A DNA stretch of 18,013 bases from Rhodospirillaceae bacterium (GTDB lineage: Bacteria > Pseudomonadota > Alphaproteobacteria > SP197), in assembly GCA_018700655.1 (NCBI GenBank), contig JABIUG010000400.1, forward strand, positions 1 to 18,013. Reading direction: 5' to 3'. Both the position numbers and the translations under genes were made by a program. Of the stretch, positions 1 to 7,618 are shown piece by piece (the first letter of the stretch is position 1; each line of letters opens with the position of its first letter). Under the pieces are notes generated by a model. That model ran no database searches and was not told the DNA's origin. It worked only from the letters and a program-made list of their open reading frames with translations.

Positions 1-834
1 CATGTGGGTGACATCGTGCTCGGTGATCAGACGGAATATCTCTGCCGTGTCGATCTTGCGCAGCAGAACGTGGGTCCCGGCAAAGGCCGTCACGCCCCAT
101 GCGTGGGTCCAGCCGTTGCAATGGAACATCGGCAGGGTCCATAGGTTCACCGTTCCGCCGGTAAAACCCAGCATCATGCCGTTGCCGATCGCGTTCAGAT
201 GTGCGCCACGATGATGATAGACCACTCCCTTGGGATCGCCTGTGGTGCCTGACGTGTAGTTCAGCGCTATCGCGTTCCATTCGTCGCTGGGAAGTACAGG
301 TGCATCGGCAGCATCGCCGGTTTCCAGAAACGCTTCATAGGTCGTGTCGCCGAAAGCAACCGAGTTGTCGGTATCGGGATCGTCGATCGCGATGACATGG
401 ACGGATCTGCCGTGCTGCTTCAGCGCGTCCTGGATGATCGCGGTGAATTCACGGTCCGCGATGAGCACGCGCGTACCGGCATGGCCCAGCATGAACGAGA
501 TGGAGGGCGCATCGAGGCGGAAATTGAGCGCGTTCAGTACGCAACCGGCCATCGGCACGCCAAAATGGGCCTCCAGGATCGCCGGTCCGTTCTGCGCCAT
601 GATCGCGACGCTTTCGCCGTCGCTTACGCCATGGCGGCGCAACGCACTGGCGAGTTTACGGCATCGCGCATGCATTTCGGCATAGGTCGCGCTGCGTTCG
701 CCATAGATCCAGGCCTTGCGCCGGGGGTGGGCAAGGGCCGAGCACACCAGAAAATCCACGGGTGTCAGCGCAGCATGATTGGCTGCATTCTGATCCAGAT
801 CCGTCTCGAACCGGTTGCCTGTCGTCTGACCCAT
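1..834 (-). CDS. AMP-dependent acyl-CoA synthetase, 3' end cut off by the window edge
   Basis: Acyl-CoA synthetases activate a carboxylic acid with ATP to an acyl-adenylate and then a CoA thioester in the cytoplasm. The first 278 residues are present and open to the window edge, out of about 540 usual for the family. The ATP-binding P-loop Y-T-S-G-T-T-G-D-P-K-G is at residues 193-203, followed by a V-V-Y-H-H-R-G segment and F-H-C-N-G-W near 237-242, as in medium-chain/DmdB-like ligases. The start is ATG at 834, with GGGAG six bases upstream. It is divergent from the DMT transporter at 1002, so the two probably share a control region. The substrate cannot be told from this fragment. Family assignment is secure; calling it a methylmercaptopropionate, benzoate or fatty-acid ligase would be a guess. 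Confidence 0.93.
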   Translation of the reverse strand, partial: MGQTTGNRFETDLDQNAANHAALTPVDFLVCSALAHPRRKAWIYGERSATYAEMHARCRKLASALRRHGVSDGESVAIMAQNGPAILEAHFGVPMAGCVLNALNFRLDAPSISFMLGHAGTRVLIADREFTAIIQDALKQHGRSVHVIAIDDPDTDNSVAFGDTTYEAFLETGDAADAPVLPSDEWNAIALNYTSGTTGDPKGVVYHHRGAHLNAIGNGMMLGFTGGTVNLWTLPMFHCNGWTHAWGVTAFAGTHVLLRKIDTAEIFRLITEHDVTHM

Positions 835-896
835 AACGTACTCCCTTTGCCCGCCGCCTTCGTGGCGTCAAACCGGCTTGCCTGTCAATGGTACGT

Positions 897-924
897 GGCT
901 TGATTACACGCTGTTTAATCAGCC
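897..924. promoter_or_regulatory. Operator-like inverted repeat in a divergent intergenic region
   Basis: TGATTA (901-906) and TAATCA (916-921) are exact inverted copies 9 bases apart. The symmetry continues outward with GGC (897-899) and GCC (922-924) if T900 is bulged. It lies between two divergently transcribed genes, where a dimeric regulator would be expected to bind. No regulator gene is in the window and no convincing -35/-10 pair was found here. It could be a chance AT-rich palindrome. Confidence 0.4.
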
Positions 925-1001
925 CGCGTCATCGTCTCACCTGCCTTGGTTATTCCGCTCAAGGCGTTCTACCCTGCAGCCGCCAGCCTCAGGACCATCC
1001 C

Positions 1002-1961
1002 TTGACCGAAAACGTCTCGACCAAAGCCGCCGCACGTCATGGAACCAGTGGCATTGCATGCATGGTGGCAGGCTGTTTTCTGGTCACGCTCAACGACGCG
1101 ATCCTGAAATGGTTGACGGTCAGTTACCCCGTCGGACAGATCATGTTCGTGCGCAGCCTTTTCGTGTTTCTGCCCATAGTTGCACTTGCCCTGCATGAAG
1201 GCGGTCTGAGCAACCTGCTGGTGCGTAATTTGCGCGGTCAGATCGTTCGAGCGGGCATTGTGGTTGTCGGCATGTTCCTGTTCGTCACCGGTATCAGTCT
1301 GATGCCACTTGCCGATGCACTGGCAATCTCATTTGCGAGCCCGTTTCTCGCCACAGCGCTCGCGGTGCCGATGCTGGGCGAAAAGGTCGGCTGGCGGCGC
1401 TGGTCGGCGGTCTGTGTCGGCATGGTGGGCGTCGTCATCATCATCCGCCCGACGGGTGAGGGGCTGGCCTGGGCTGCCCTGCTGCCGCTGGGTGCAGCCT
1501 TGACCGGCGCGTTGCGCGATATCCTCACGCGCAAGCTCAGCGTTTCCGATTCCTCGTCCTCCATCCTGCTCTTCACCACGACTGCCGTGATGCTGGCGGG
1601 GCTTGCTTCTTCACTGGCCGACCCGGTGTTCGGCTGGTCGTCGGTCGCCTGGCACGCTATGCCGCTGGAACACATCGGCATGCTTGCCGGTGCAGGTACC
1701 CTGCTGGCCGGGGCGCAATACCTCATGATCGAAGCCGTGCGCCGCTCCGAGATCGGCCTTGTCGCTCCCTTCAAGTACACCAGTATGGTCTGGGCCGTGC
1801 TCACCGGCTTCCTGATCTACGGCACCTTCCCGGATCAGTGGATCATCGCCGGCTCCATGCTGGTCATCGCCAGCGGCATCTACATTCTCCAGCGCGAACG
1901 CACGCTCAAGACACCGCGCAAATCGATCCCCGACAGGCCGGATTCAGCGCCGTTGGGGTGA
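1002..1961 (+). CDS. DMT-superfamily (EamA) small-molecule transporter
   Basis: This is a polytopic inner-membrane protein of the drug/metabolite transporter superfamily. It is about 319 residues long with two EamA repeats, expected to give ten transmembrane helices. Hydrophobic helices follow one another from S-G-I-A-C-M-V-A-G (near residue 15) to a last helix ending I-Y-I-L-Q-R-E-R. Helix-linking motifs such as L-N-D-A-I-L-K-W and P-M-L-G-E-K-V-G-W-R-R-W are typical of the family. The TTG start at 1002 is preferred because AGGA lies seven bases upstream and it places a short polar N-terminus before helix 1. The frame is also open back to an ATG at 888, but that extension looks non-coding. 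It is divergent from an acyl-CoA synthetase. DMT members move amino acids, nucleosides or metabolites; the substrate here is unknown. Confidence 0.88.
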   Translation: MTENVSTKAAARHGTSGIACMVAGCFLVTLNDAILKWLTVSYPVGQIMFVRSLFVFLPIVALALHEGGLSNLLVRNLRGQIVRAGIVVVGMFLFVTGISLMPLADALAISFASPFLATALAVPMLGEKVGWRRWSAVCVGMVGVVIIIRPTGEGLAWAALLPLGAALTGALRDILTRKLSVSDSSSSILLFTTTAVMLAGLASSLADPVFGWSSVAWHAMPLEHIGMLAGAGTLLAGAQYLMIEAVRRSEIGLVAPFKYTSMVWAVLTGFLIYGTFPDQWIIAGSMLVIASGIYILQRERTLKTPRKSIPDRPDSAPLG

Positions 1962-2099
1962 TGAACTTGATCATGATTTTATCGTTGTTTTTGGCTGAAT
2001 CTCTCAGGTCATGGTTTGCCGTGTCATCGTTGTGTAAAGCGGGGAACGGGGGCTTTCACTGCGCCACTGAAACAAAAACACGAAAATTTATCGCCGAAT

Positions 2100-2126
2100 G
2101 CCGCTTGGCGCTCCGGCTCAAGCGGC
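2100..2126 (+). promoter_or_regulatory. Leader hairpin before the SDR-amidohydrolase-CobW operon
   Basis: GCCGCTTG (2100-2107) and CAAGCGGC (2119-2126) form a perfect 8-bp stem with an 11-base loop, followed by CTTTAAT. It ends 28 bases before the ATG at 2155 and just upstream of its AAGGGGG ribosome binding site. It could be an attenuator, an mRNA-stabilising leader or an operator. The weak T-run argues against a strong terminator. The remaining sequence between 1962 and 2154 is AT-richer than the genes, but I see no convincing promoter in it. Confidence 0.4.
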
Positions 2127-2154
2127 CTTTAATGGGTTCCAGCAAGGGGGACAC

Positions 2155-2916
2155 ATGGGACGTTGTGAAAACAAGACAATACTGGTGACTGGTGCGGCTT
2201 CGGGCATAGGCGCAGCGGCATCGCGCTTGCTCGCGGGCGAAGGGGCAAAGGTCATGCTCGCGGACGTCGACGGCGACGCTGCCGGGAAGATCGCCGGGGA
2301 GATCGGTGGTTCGGCTGCCAGTACGGCGATTGATGTTACCAGCCAGGTTTCTTGGAACGAGGCGGTTGCAACGACGATCGATGTCCTGGGTGGCTGGAAC
2401 GTGCTGGTCAACTGCGCGGGCATTCTGCGCCGTGGCACGATCGAGGATACGCCCTACGACATGTGGCATGACGTGATCGACGTAAATCTGACCGGGACCT
2501 GGCGTGGTTGCCGGCTGGCGGTCGAGCATATGGGTCAGCACGGTGGCGGGGGTATCATCAACATGTCGTCGGTTTCCGGCATGATCGGTGATTCCGAACT
2601 GTGCGCCTATGACGCAAGCAAGGGCGGTGTGCGCTTGCTGACCAAGTCTATCGCGCATTACTGCACGGAGAACGAGATTGGTGTGCGCTGTAACTCGATC
2701 CATCCCGGCGTGATCCAGACCCCCATGGTTCGCAACTATATCGCCGAGGCCGAAGATCCCGAGACCGAACAGATGCACTGGGACAGTTTCTCTCCGCCCG
2801 GCATCAAGGGCATGGCCGAGGATGTCGGCAACCTGATCTTGTTTTTGGCGGGCGATGAGTCGCGTCACATCAACGGCACCGAACTGGTGATCGACGGGGG
2901 AGCGCTGGCATCATGA
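2155..2916 (+). CDS. Classical short-chain dehydrogenase/reductase (first of a tandem pair)
   Basis: This is an NAD(P)-dependent alcohol/ketone oxidoreductase of the classical SDR family, 253 residues, the normal size. The dinucleotide-binding motif T-G-A-A-S-G-I-G is at residues 12-19, N-C-A-G at 86-89, the catalytic-tetrad Asn at 111, Ser139, and Tyr152/Lys156 in Y-D-A-S-K. An Asp at 37, at the end of the second beta strand (L-A-D-V-D), points to NAD(H) rather than NADP(H). The start at 2155 is chosen because AAGGGGG sits four to five bases upstream; an in-frame ATG at 2098 would run through the leader hairpin. Its last four bases overlap the next SDR gene (ATGA). The substrate is unknown; the setting suggests oxidation of a hydroxy acid or hydroxyacyl intermediate. 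Confidence 0.93.
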   Translation: MGRCENKTILVTGAASGIGAAASRLLAGEGAKVMLADVDGDAAGKIAGEIGGSAASTAIDVTSQVSWNEAVATTIDVLGGWNVLVNCAGILRRGTIEDTPYDMWHDVIDVNLTGTWRGCRLAVEHMGQHGGGGIINMSSVSGMIGDSELCAYDASKGGVRLLTKSIAHYCTENEIGVRCNSIHPGVIQTPMVRNYIAEAEDPETEQMHWDSFSPPGIKGMAEDVGNLILFLAGDESRHINGTELVIDGGALAS

Positions 2917-3674
2917 GCGGTCGATTAAAAAACAAGGTGGCTCTGGTCACCGGTGGCGCCTCGGGCTTCGGGCGGCAGAGCGCAATCCGCATGGCCGAAG
3001 AAGGCGCGCTGGTCTGCGTCACCGACGTCAACGATGCGGGCGGCAAAGAAACTGCCGCCATGCTGGGCGAGCGTGGATTCTTCGTTCACCACGATGTCTC
3101 TGAAGTTGACGACTGGTCTGCTGCCATCCACGCGGTGCTCGATCGTTATGGAAAACTCCAGGTCATGGTGAACAGTGCCGGCGTTGGGCTGGAGGGCGAC
3201 AACATTGGCGAGTGCGATGACGACATCTGGAACGCCGTGATGGATGCCAACCTGCACGGGACCTTCTTGGGTTGTCAGGCAGCGATGGAACCGATGAAAC
3301 GTGCCGGAGGCGGCTCAATCATCAATCTGGCGTCTGTCCTGGCCATTCGCGGAGAAGCCTATGCACTGGCCTATTGCGCGAGCAAGGGCGCCGTGCGGAT
3401 GCTGACCAAGTCGATCGCTGTTCATTGTGGGCAGCACGGGAACAACATTCGCTGCAACTCGATCTGCCCCGGCTACATGCTGACGCCGATGGTGCGCCGC
3501 TTCACAAGCGAGATCGGGCCGGAAGAAACACAGCGCATTTCCGGTAAACACCCGATGGGGCGCATGGGCGATTCCGATGATATCGCGCACATGGTCGTCT
3601 ATCTGGCCAGTGATGAGTCAACCTTCGTCACCGGCACTGATATGGTCGTCGATGGCGGGTACACGGCGGGTTAG
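2913..3674 (+). CDS. Classical short-chain dehydrogenase/reductase (second of a tandem pair)
   Basis: This 253-residue classical SDR is the same length as its upstream neighbour and clearly paralogous to it; both have a V-R-x-L-T-K-S-I-A helix and a T-P-M-V-R segment after the active site. It has T-G-G-A-S-G-F-G at 13-20, N-S-A-G at 87-90, Asn113, Ser141 and the Tyr154/Lys158 pair in Y-C-A-S-K. Asp38 after beta-2 suggests NAD(H) use. It starts inside the stop of the preceding gene (ATGA overlap), so the two are probably translationally coupled. The amidohydrolase ATG follows the TAG stop after three bases. The two SDRs may oxidise successive intermediates or opposite stereoisomers, but the sequence alone cannot decide. 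Confidence 0.93.
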   Translation: MSGRLKNKVALVTGGASGFGRQSAIRMAEEGALVCVTDVNDAGGKETAAMLGERGFFVHHDVSEVDDWSAAIHAVLDRYGKLQVMVNSAGVGLEGDNIGECDDDIWNAVMDANLHGTFLGCQAAMEPMKRAGGGSIINLASVLAIRGEAYALAYCASKGAVRMLTKSIAVHCGQHGNNIRCNSICPGYMLTPMVRRFTSEIGPEETQRISGKHPMGRMGDSDDIAHMVVYLASDESTFVTGTDMVVDGGYTAG

Positions 3675-3677
3675 TCC

Positions 3678-5084
3678 ATGGACGAGCGACTGATTGCGGG
3701 CGCACGCGAAGCCTGGAGGGCGATCGAACCCGCGGCGCGCAGGATGATCGATTACATCTGGGAAAATCCTGAACTTCCCATGATGGAATACAAGGCCGAA
3801 GCAGCCCTTTCGGCATGGCTCGTCGAACACGGTTTCACAGTGGAACGCGGTGTCTGTGCCATGCCCACGGCATTCCGTGCCGTGTGGTCGAACGGTGAGG
3901 GGGCGACCATCGGGTTCCTGGCCGAATACGACGCGTTGCCGGGGCAGGGCAACCGAATGGAGCCCAACCGTGCGCCCGACGGCAAACGCGCGGGCCATGC
4001 TTGCGGTCATAATCTGATCGGTGGAGCCGATACCGGTGCTGCCATCGCCGCACGGCACGCCATGGAAGCGCTCGACATCACCGGCACCATCGTTGTGCTG
4101 GGTACGCCGGCCGAAGAAATCCTGTGGGGCAAGATCGCCATGTTCAGGGATGGCGCGTTTGACGGGATCGATGTGCTGTTGACCAGCCACGGCGACTATC
4201 AGAACGGTGCGCCGTCGCGCCCGTGCCTGGCCTGTGTTTCGTCCGAGTTCGTTTTCCGCGGCGAGTCCAGCCATGGCGGGTCGCGCCGTTCCCAGAATGC
4301 ACTCGATGCCGCCGAATTGACGGTCCAGTCGGTTGAACGCCTGCGTGCGCACCAATTCAGTGACGCCATTATCGGCCATGTCATGCGGTTTGCAGGTTTC
4401 ATGCCCTCGATTACGCCCGATGAAGTGCGTCTATGGTTTACCGTACGCAATGCCGATTTCGAACGTGCAGAAGAAGTCTACAACCTCATTCTCCCGATCG
4501 CGCAGGATGCCGCGCGCTACACCGGAACCGACTTCCAGGAACAATTCATCTCGGCCTCGCGGGGCTATCTTCCCAATGATGCGATGGCCGGACGTCTGCA
4601 CGCCGCCATGGAGGTCATTGGGCCACCTGTCTGGGACGACGACGATCTGGCATTCATGCAGGGTCTCTCGGAACACTGCCGTCCCGGTCAGCCGTTCAAT
4701 CTCGACCGCACGACCGCGATCCATACCGAGGGTGTTGACCCCTATGGTCAGGATGATGGTGAAGCCAGCTGGTACATCCCGCTGGCCCGCGCCAACTGGG
4801 CCTATCCGACCGGCGTGCTGCTGCACAATTGGGCGGCTACGGCGAACTCCGGCCACGAATCCCAGATGAAGGGTGGCGTCTTTGCGGGCGAAGCCCTGGC
4901 GCTCACGGCGATCGACCTTTTTACCGATCACAGCGCGATTGCCGCAGCGAAGGCGGAACTGGCCGAACGGGTCGGCGGCCGTGAACTCTCGCCGCCGCGT
5001 GTCGGCGGTTTCGAGGTCATGACCAACAATCCCGAAGCATTCTGGGATGCAACCTGGGTCAGTACGGACAAACTCGCGGGATGA
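3678..5084 (+). CDS. M20-family metal-dependent amidohydrolase (AbgB-like)
   Basis: This is a cytoplasmic di-metal amidase/peptidase of the M20 family, in the M20D group with aminobenzoyl-glutamate hydrolase subunit B, IAA-amino acid hydrolases and similar enzymes. It has 468 residues. The metal-site motifs are visible: A-E-Y-D-A-L-P at 82-88, H-A-C-G-H-N at 107-112 (Cys109 and His111 as ligands), T-P-A-E-E at 143-147 with the general-base/ligand Glu pair, T-S-H-G-D near 169-173, and a late N-S-G-H-E-S with the last ligand His. It is third in the SDR operon, and its stop overlaps the start of a COG0523 metallochaperone by four bases. The family hydrolyses amide bonds of acylated amino acids or aryl amides. 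The true substrate is unknown; a role downstream of the nearby nitrile hydratase is inference. Confidence 0.92.
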   Translation: MDERLIAGAREAWRAIEPAARRMIDYIWENPELPMMEYKAEAALSAWLVEHGFTVERGVCAMPTAFRAVWSNGEGATIGFLAEYDALPGQGNRMEPNRAPDGKRAGHACGHNLIGGADTGAAIAARHAMEALDITGTIVVLGTPAEEILWGKIAMFRDGAFDGIDVLLTSHGDYQNGAPSRPCLACVSSEFVFRGESSHGGSRRSQNALDAAELTVQSVERLRAHQFSDAIIGHVMRFAGFMPSITPDEVRLWFTVRNADFERAEEVYNLILPIAQDAARYTGTDFQEQFISASRGYLPNDAMAGRLHAAMEVIGPPVWDDDDLAFMQGLSEHCRPGQPFNLDRTTAIHTEGVDPYGQDDGEASWYIPLARANWAYPTGVLLHNWAATANSGHESQMKGGVFAGEALALTAIDLFTDHSAIAAAKAELAERVGGRELSPPRVGGFEVMTNNPEAFWDATWVSTDKLAG

Positions 5085-6070
5085 ACAATCTTGCGCTCGA
5101 TGCCGAACCGATCCCCGTAACGGTCCTGACCGGGTTCCTGGGAAGCGGCAAGACCACTTTGTTGCGTCACCTTCTCCATCACGAAGACATGGACGAAGCC
5201 GCCGTCATCGTGAACGAGTTCGGCGAAGTCGGACTCGATCATATGCTGCTGGAGACGAGCGACGAGGATACCTTGCTGCTCGACAATGGCTGCCTTTGTT
5301 GCGGGCTGCGGGGTGATCTGGTCGATACGCTCCATTCATTGCTGGAACGGCGCGAGCGCGGCGAAATTCCGGCCTTCAAGCGGGTCATGATCGAAACCAC
5401 GGGGCTGGCAGATCCCGTACCGGTCATGCAGACCTTCCGGACCGACCCGCTACGCCTGTCGCAGTACGAACTGGCGAGCCTTGTGACCTGCTTTGACGCG
5501 GTCAACGGAGCAGCCAGCGTCGAAAACCATGGCGAGGCCGAGCGCCAGTTGGCCCTGGCCGACACGATTGTCGTCACCAAGGGTGATCTGGGCGACATCA
5601 GTGAGGCAAGGGCAGAGATCAACCGACGCAACGATCGCGCAGCCGTACAAGAGGCAGTGCAGGGCGAAATCTGCCCCGATGACGTGCTGGGCGGTATCGC
5701 GCGGTTTGAACTGCCGTCGGGAGACCATCATGACCACAACGGACACGACCATGGTCATCATCATCACGACCGGATCGTCACCGTCGTCGCGCGGGGTGAG
5801 CGACCATTGACGTGGGAACATGTTAGCCGGGTTGTGGCCGATCTCGTTGAACAGCGTGGTGACCGGTTGCTGCGCGTGAAAGGACTGCTAAGCGTCGAAG
5901 GTCAGAACGGGCCGATCAGCGTCGATGGCGTGCAGCATCTGTTCCATCGGCCGCGCCAACTCGATGTCTGGCCAACGGCCGACGAGACTCCGTTTCTGGT
6001 CGGCATCGCCGAACGCACGACACCCGAAGAACTTCGCGGTTGGTTGCTGGAGATTCTCGAACCGGCCTAA
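5081..6070 (+). CDS. CobW/COG0523-family GTP-dependent metallochaperone
   Basis: COG0523 (G3E) GTPases deliver Zn, Co or Fe to target enzymes; members include CobW, ZigA/YciC-like zinc chaperones and the activator of Fe-type nitrile hydratase. This one has 329 residues. The Walker A is G-F-L-G-S-G-K-T-T at 18-26, the signature metal site C-L-C-C is at 71-74, the E-T-T-G-L-A-D-P switch is near 105-112, and the guanine-recognition site is degenerate (V-T-K-G-D). A His/Asp-rich loop at about 215-231 (H-H-D-H-N-G-H-D-H-G-H-H-H-H) is a metal-binding feature, and a typical CobW C-terminal domain follows. It overlaps the M20 hydrolase by ATGA, so that metalloenzyme is the obvious client. The nitrile hydratase 3 kb away is a second candidate. 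Its stop is only two bases from the end of the convergent FAD oxidoreductase gene. Confidence 0.94.
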   Translation: MNNLALDAEPIPVTVLTGFLGSGKTTLLRHLLHHEDMDEAAVIVNEFGEVGLDHMLLETSDEDTLLLDNGCLCCGLRGDLVDTLHSLLERRERGEIPAFKRVMIETTGLADPVPVMQTFRTDPLRLSQYELASLVTCFDAVNGAASVENHGEAERQLALADTIVVTKGDLGDISEARAEINRRNDRAAVQEAVQGEICPDDVLGGIARFELPSGDHHDHNGHDHGHHHHDRIVTVVARGERPLTWEHVSRVVADLVEQRGDRLLRVKGLLSVEGQNGPISVDGVQHLFHRPRQLDVWPTADETPFLVGIAERTTPEELRGWLLEILEPA

Positions 6071-6072
6071 TC

Positions 6073-7455
6073 TCAGCTGGGTTTGTAACTTCCCGGCTTG
6101 AATTGCAGCCAGAATCTGGTGATCGGACCGACCTCGCGCCCTTGATGATCACGATGATCCTGGTGTGAAATGGCGGCCTTGACGATCTGGCCGCCGATCC
6201 AGCGGAAAGGCTCGGGTGGGAAGTCCCGGCTGAGCGGGCTGACCAGGGGAGAGCGGGTCCATTGGTCGTCGCGTTCCTGCACTAGAGACGCAAGGATGTG
6301 GCTGCCGACACGTGACGGCACCACGCCAGCGCCCGAATAACCATAGCCGAACAGGATATCCCGGCAGGTCGGCAGTCGGCCGAAGATCGGCATACCGTTC
6401 TTTGTGCGATCGATCGGGCCGCTCCACATGCCATCAATCTCGACGTCGCGCAGGCCGGGGTGATACGCGCCTAGTACGTCACGCAGTTCGCCCTCCGTAC
6501 GGAACGGCTTTTCCCCGATCGGGTCGAGCCGGTCGCCATAGGGCAGCCAGCCGCCTGATTTCGTCCAGAACATGCGGTCATCGGCCGTCGGGCGGCAGGC
6601 CTCGATGAAGACACGTGAGTCCGTGAAGCCCGAAACGCCGCGGATTCCAAGTTCGTCGAGCATCTTGGGAATAGGCTTGGTGATCGCGGCATCGGTGTAC
6701 ATCACCATGGCCGAGGAACGCAGTTCCGGGATCGAGAGCGACCAGCCATAGAGCCCAAGCACGACCTTTTTGGCTGTCACTGTGCCTTGTGGCGTCGTGA
6801 CGGTCGGGGGGGAACTGCGGCCCAGTTTGATCATCTCCGTCTTCTCGAAAATGTGCACGCCTTTCGAAAGAGCGACACGGCGCAGGCCGCGCACGAGATG
6901 GCCGGGGTGGAGCAGGACGCTGGATGTATCGACAACACCGGCAATCAGAGCATCGCTGCCGGTTGCCTCGCGCACGGCATCCTTGTCGAGGTACTGGTAG
7001 CTGCGAACCTGGAATCCCTCCATCAGCCGCAGCATCTCGTCCCAGTGACTCGACTGTTTTTCGCAGGTCGCGGCCCAAACCGTGTTGGTCGCGCTGATCT
7101 GCGTATCGATGTCATGCTCGGCGCTGATGTTCCTGATGTCTTCGATCGCTTGAAGCGAGGCATTGGCGATGTGCATCGCGCTTTCGGTGTCGCTGGCCTG
7201 CTCGAGAAGCGGGAGCTGCAGCCACATCGGCAACGCATGGCCGGCGTTGGCGCCGCTGCCGCCGGCGCCGCAGATGTCGCGCTCGATGATCACGACATCG
7301 AGTGAAGGGTCGCGCGACTTCAGTTCGATCGCGGTCCAGAGGCCGGTATAACCACCACCTACAATCGCGACATCGACCTTCAGGTCACCATCAAGCGGGG
7401 TAATCGTTGTTCCGGACTCGGCTTTGAGCGCATCGCGCAACCAGACGCTTTCCAT
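6073..7455 (-). CDS. FAD-dependent amine/amino-acid oxidoreductase (DAO, PuuB/OrdL-like)
   Basis: This is a DAO-fold flavoenzyme of about 460 residues, closest in layout to gamma-glutamylputrescine oxidase-like proteins. It has V-D-V-A-I-V-G-G-G-Y-T-G with the FAD Rossmann glycines at 33-38, a ribose-binding Glu58 in I-I-E-R-D, a G-A-G-G-S-G-A-N-A-G-H loop at 63-73, and a C-terminal F-G-Y-G-Y-S-G-A-G-V flavin-binding segment. Such enzymes oxidise a C-N bond of a secondary or primary amine using oxygen or another acceptor. The ATG at 7455 is chosen because AGGGGA lies six bases upstream; an in-frame start at 7479 lacks this. The gene follows the nitrile hydratase operon on the same strand after 163 bp, so it may be separately promoted. 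The substrate is unknown. Confidence 0.9.
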   Translation of the reverse strand: MESVWLRDALKAESGTTITPLDGDLKVDVAIVGGGYTGLWTAIELKSRDPSLDVVIIERDICGAGGSGANAGHALPMWLQLPLLEQASDTESAMHIANASLQAIEDIRNISAEHDIDTQISATNTVWAATCEKQSSHWDEMLRLMEGFQVRSYQYLDKDAVREATGSDALIAGVVDTSSVLLHPGHLVRGLRRVALSKGVHIFEKTEMIKLGRSSPPTVTTPQGTVTAKKVVLGLYGWSLSIPELRSSAMVMYTDAAITKPIPKMLDELGIRGVSGFTDSRVFIEACRPTADDRMFWTKSGGWLPYGDRLDPIGEKPFRTEGELRDVLGAYHPGLRDVEIDGMWSGPIDRTKNGMPIFGRLPTCRDILFGYGYSGAGVVPSRVGSHILASLVQERDDQWTRSPLVSPLSRDFPPEPFRWIGGQIVKAAISHQDHRDHQGREVGPITRFWLQFKPGSYKPS

Positions 7456-7505
7456 GATGCTTCCCCTCGCTGTTGGCATAACGCTCGCACAGTACGATTG
7501 TGGCT

Positions 7506-7526
7506 GTCCATGCAGGATAAATGGAC
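7506..7526. promoter_or_regulatory. Inverted repeat upstream of the FAD oxidoreductase
   Basis: GTCCAT (7506-7511) and ATGGAC (7521-7526) are exact inverted copies with a 9-base spacer, about 50 bp upstream of the start at 7455, a normal operator position. No strong -35/-10 pair is visible. The rest of the gap 7456-7618 holds only short palindromes (GGAAGCTTCC at 7547-7556; CGGCCA/TGGCCG at 7583-7588 and 7606-7611) and no T-tract terminator. Functional meaning is uncertain. Confidence 0.3.
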
Positions 7527-7618
7527 GCTAATCGGTTGTTTTTGGAGGAAGCTTCCCGGCACCGGGCGCCCCTTGCAGGCTTCGGCCACAAGACGAGCGA
7601 AACTCTGGCCGGGCTTCG

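Noticed and set aside
2009..2047. TCATGGTTT and AAAGCGGGGAAC occur here and again at 16307-16315 and 16265-16276 upstream of the acyl-CoA ligase, as possible shared operators.
   Set aside because: Their order and orientation relative to the genes differ, and repeats of 9-12 bases are expected by chance in 18 kb on two strands.
5715..5775. Repeated CAT/CAC codons in the CobW gene as a tandem DNA repeat.
   Set aside because: They encode the His-rich metal-binding loop common in COG0523 proteins and are irregular at the DNA level.
7547..7566. GGAAGCTTCC and CCCGG-CA-CCGGG as the terminator of the nitrile hydratase operon.
   Set aside because: On the minus strand the stems are followed by an A-rich stretch, not a T-tract, and the loops are too short for stable hairpins.
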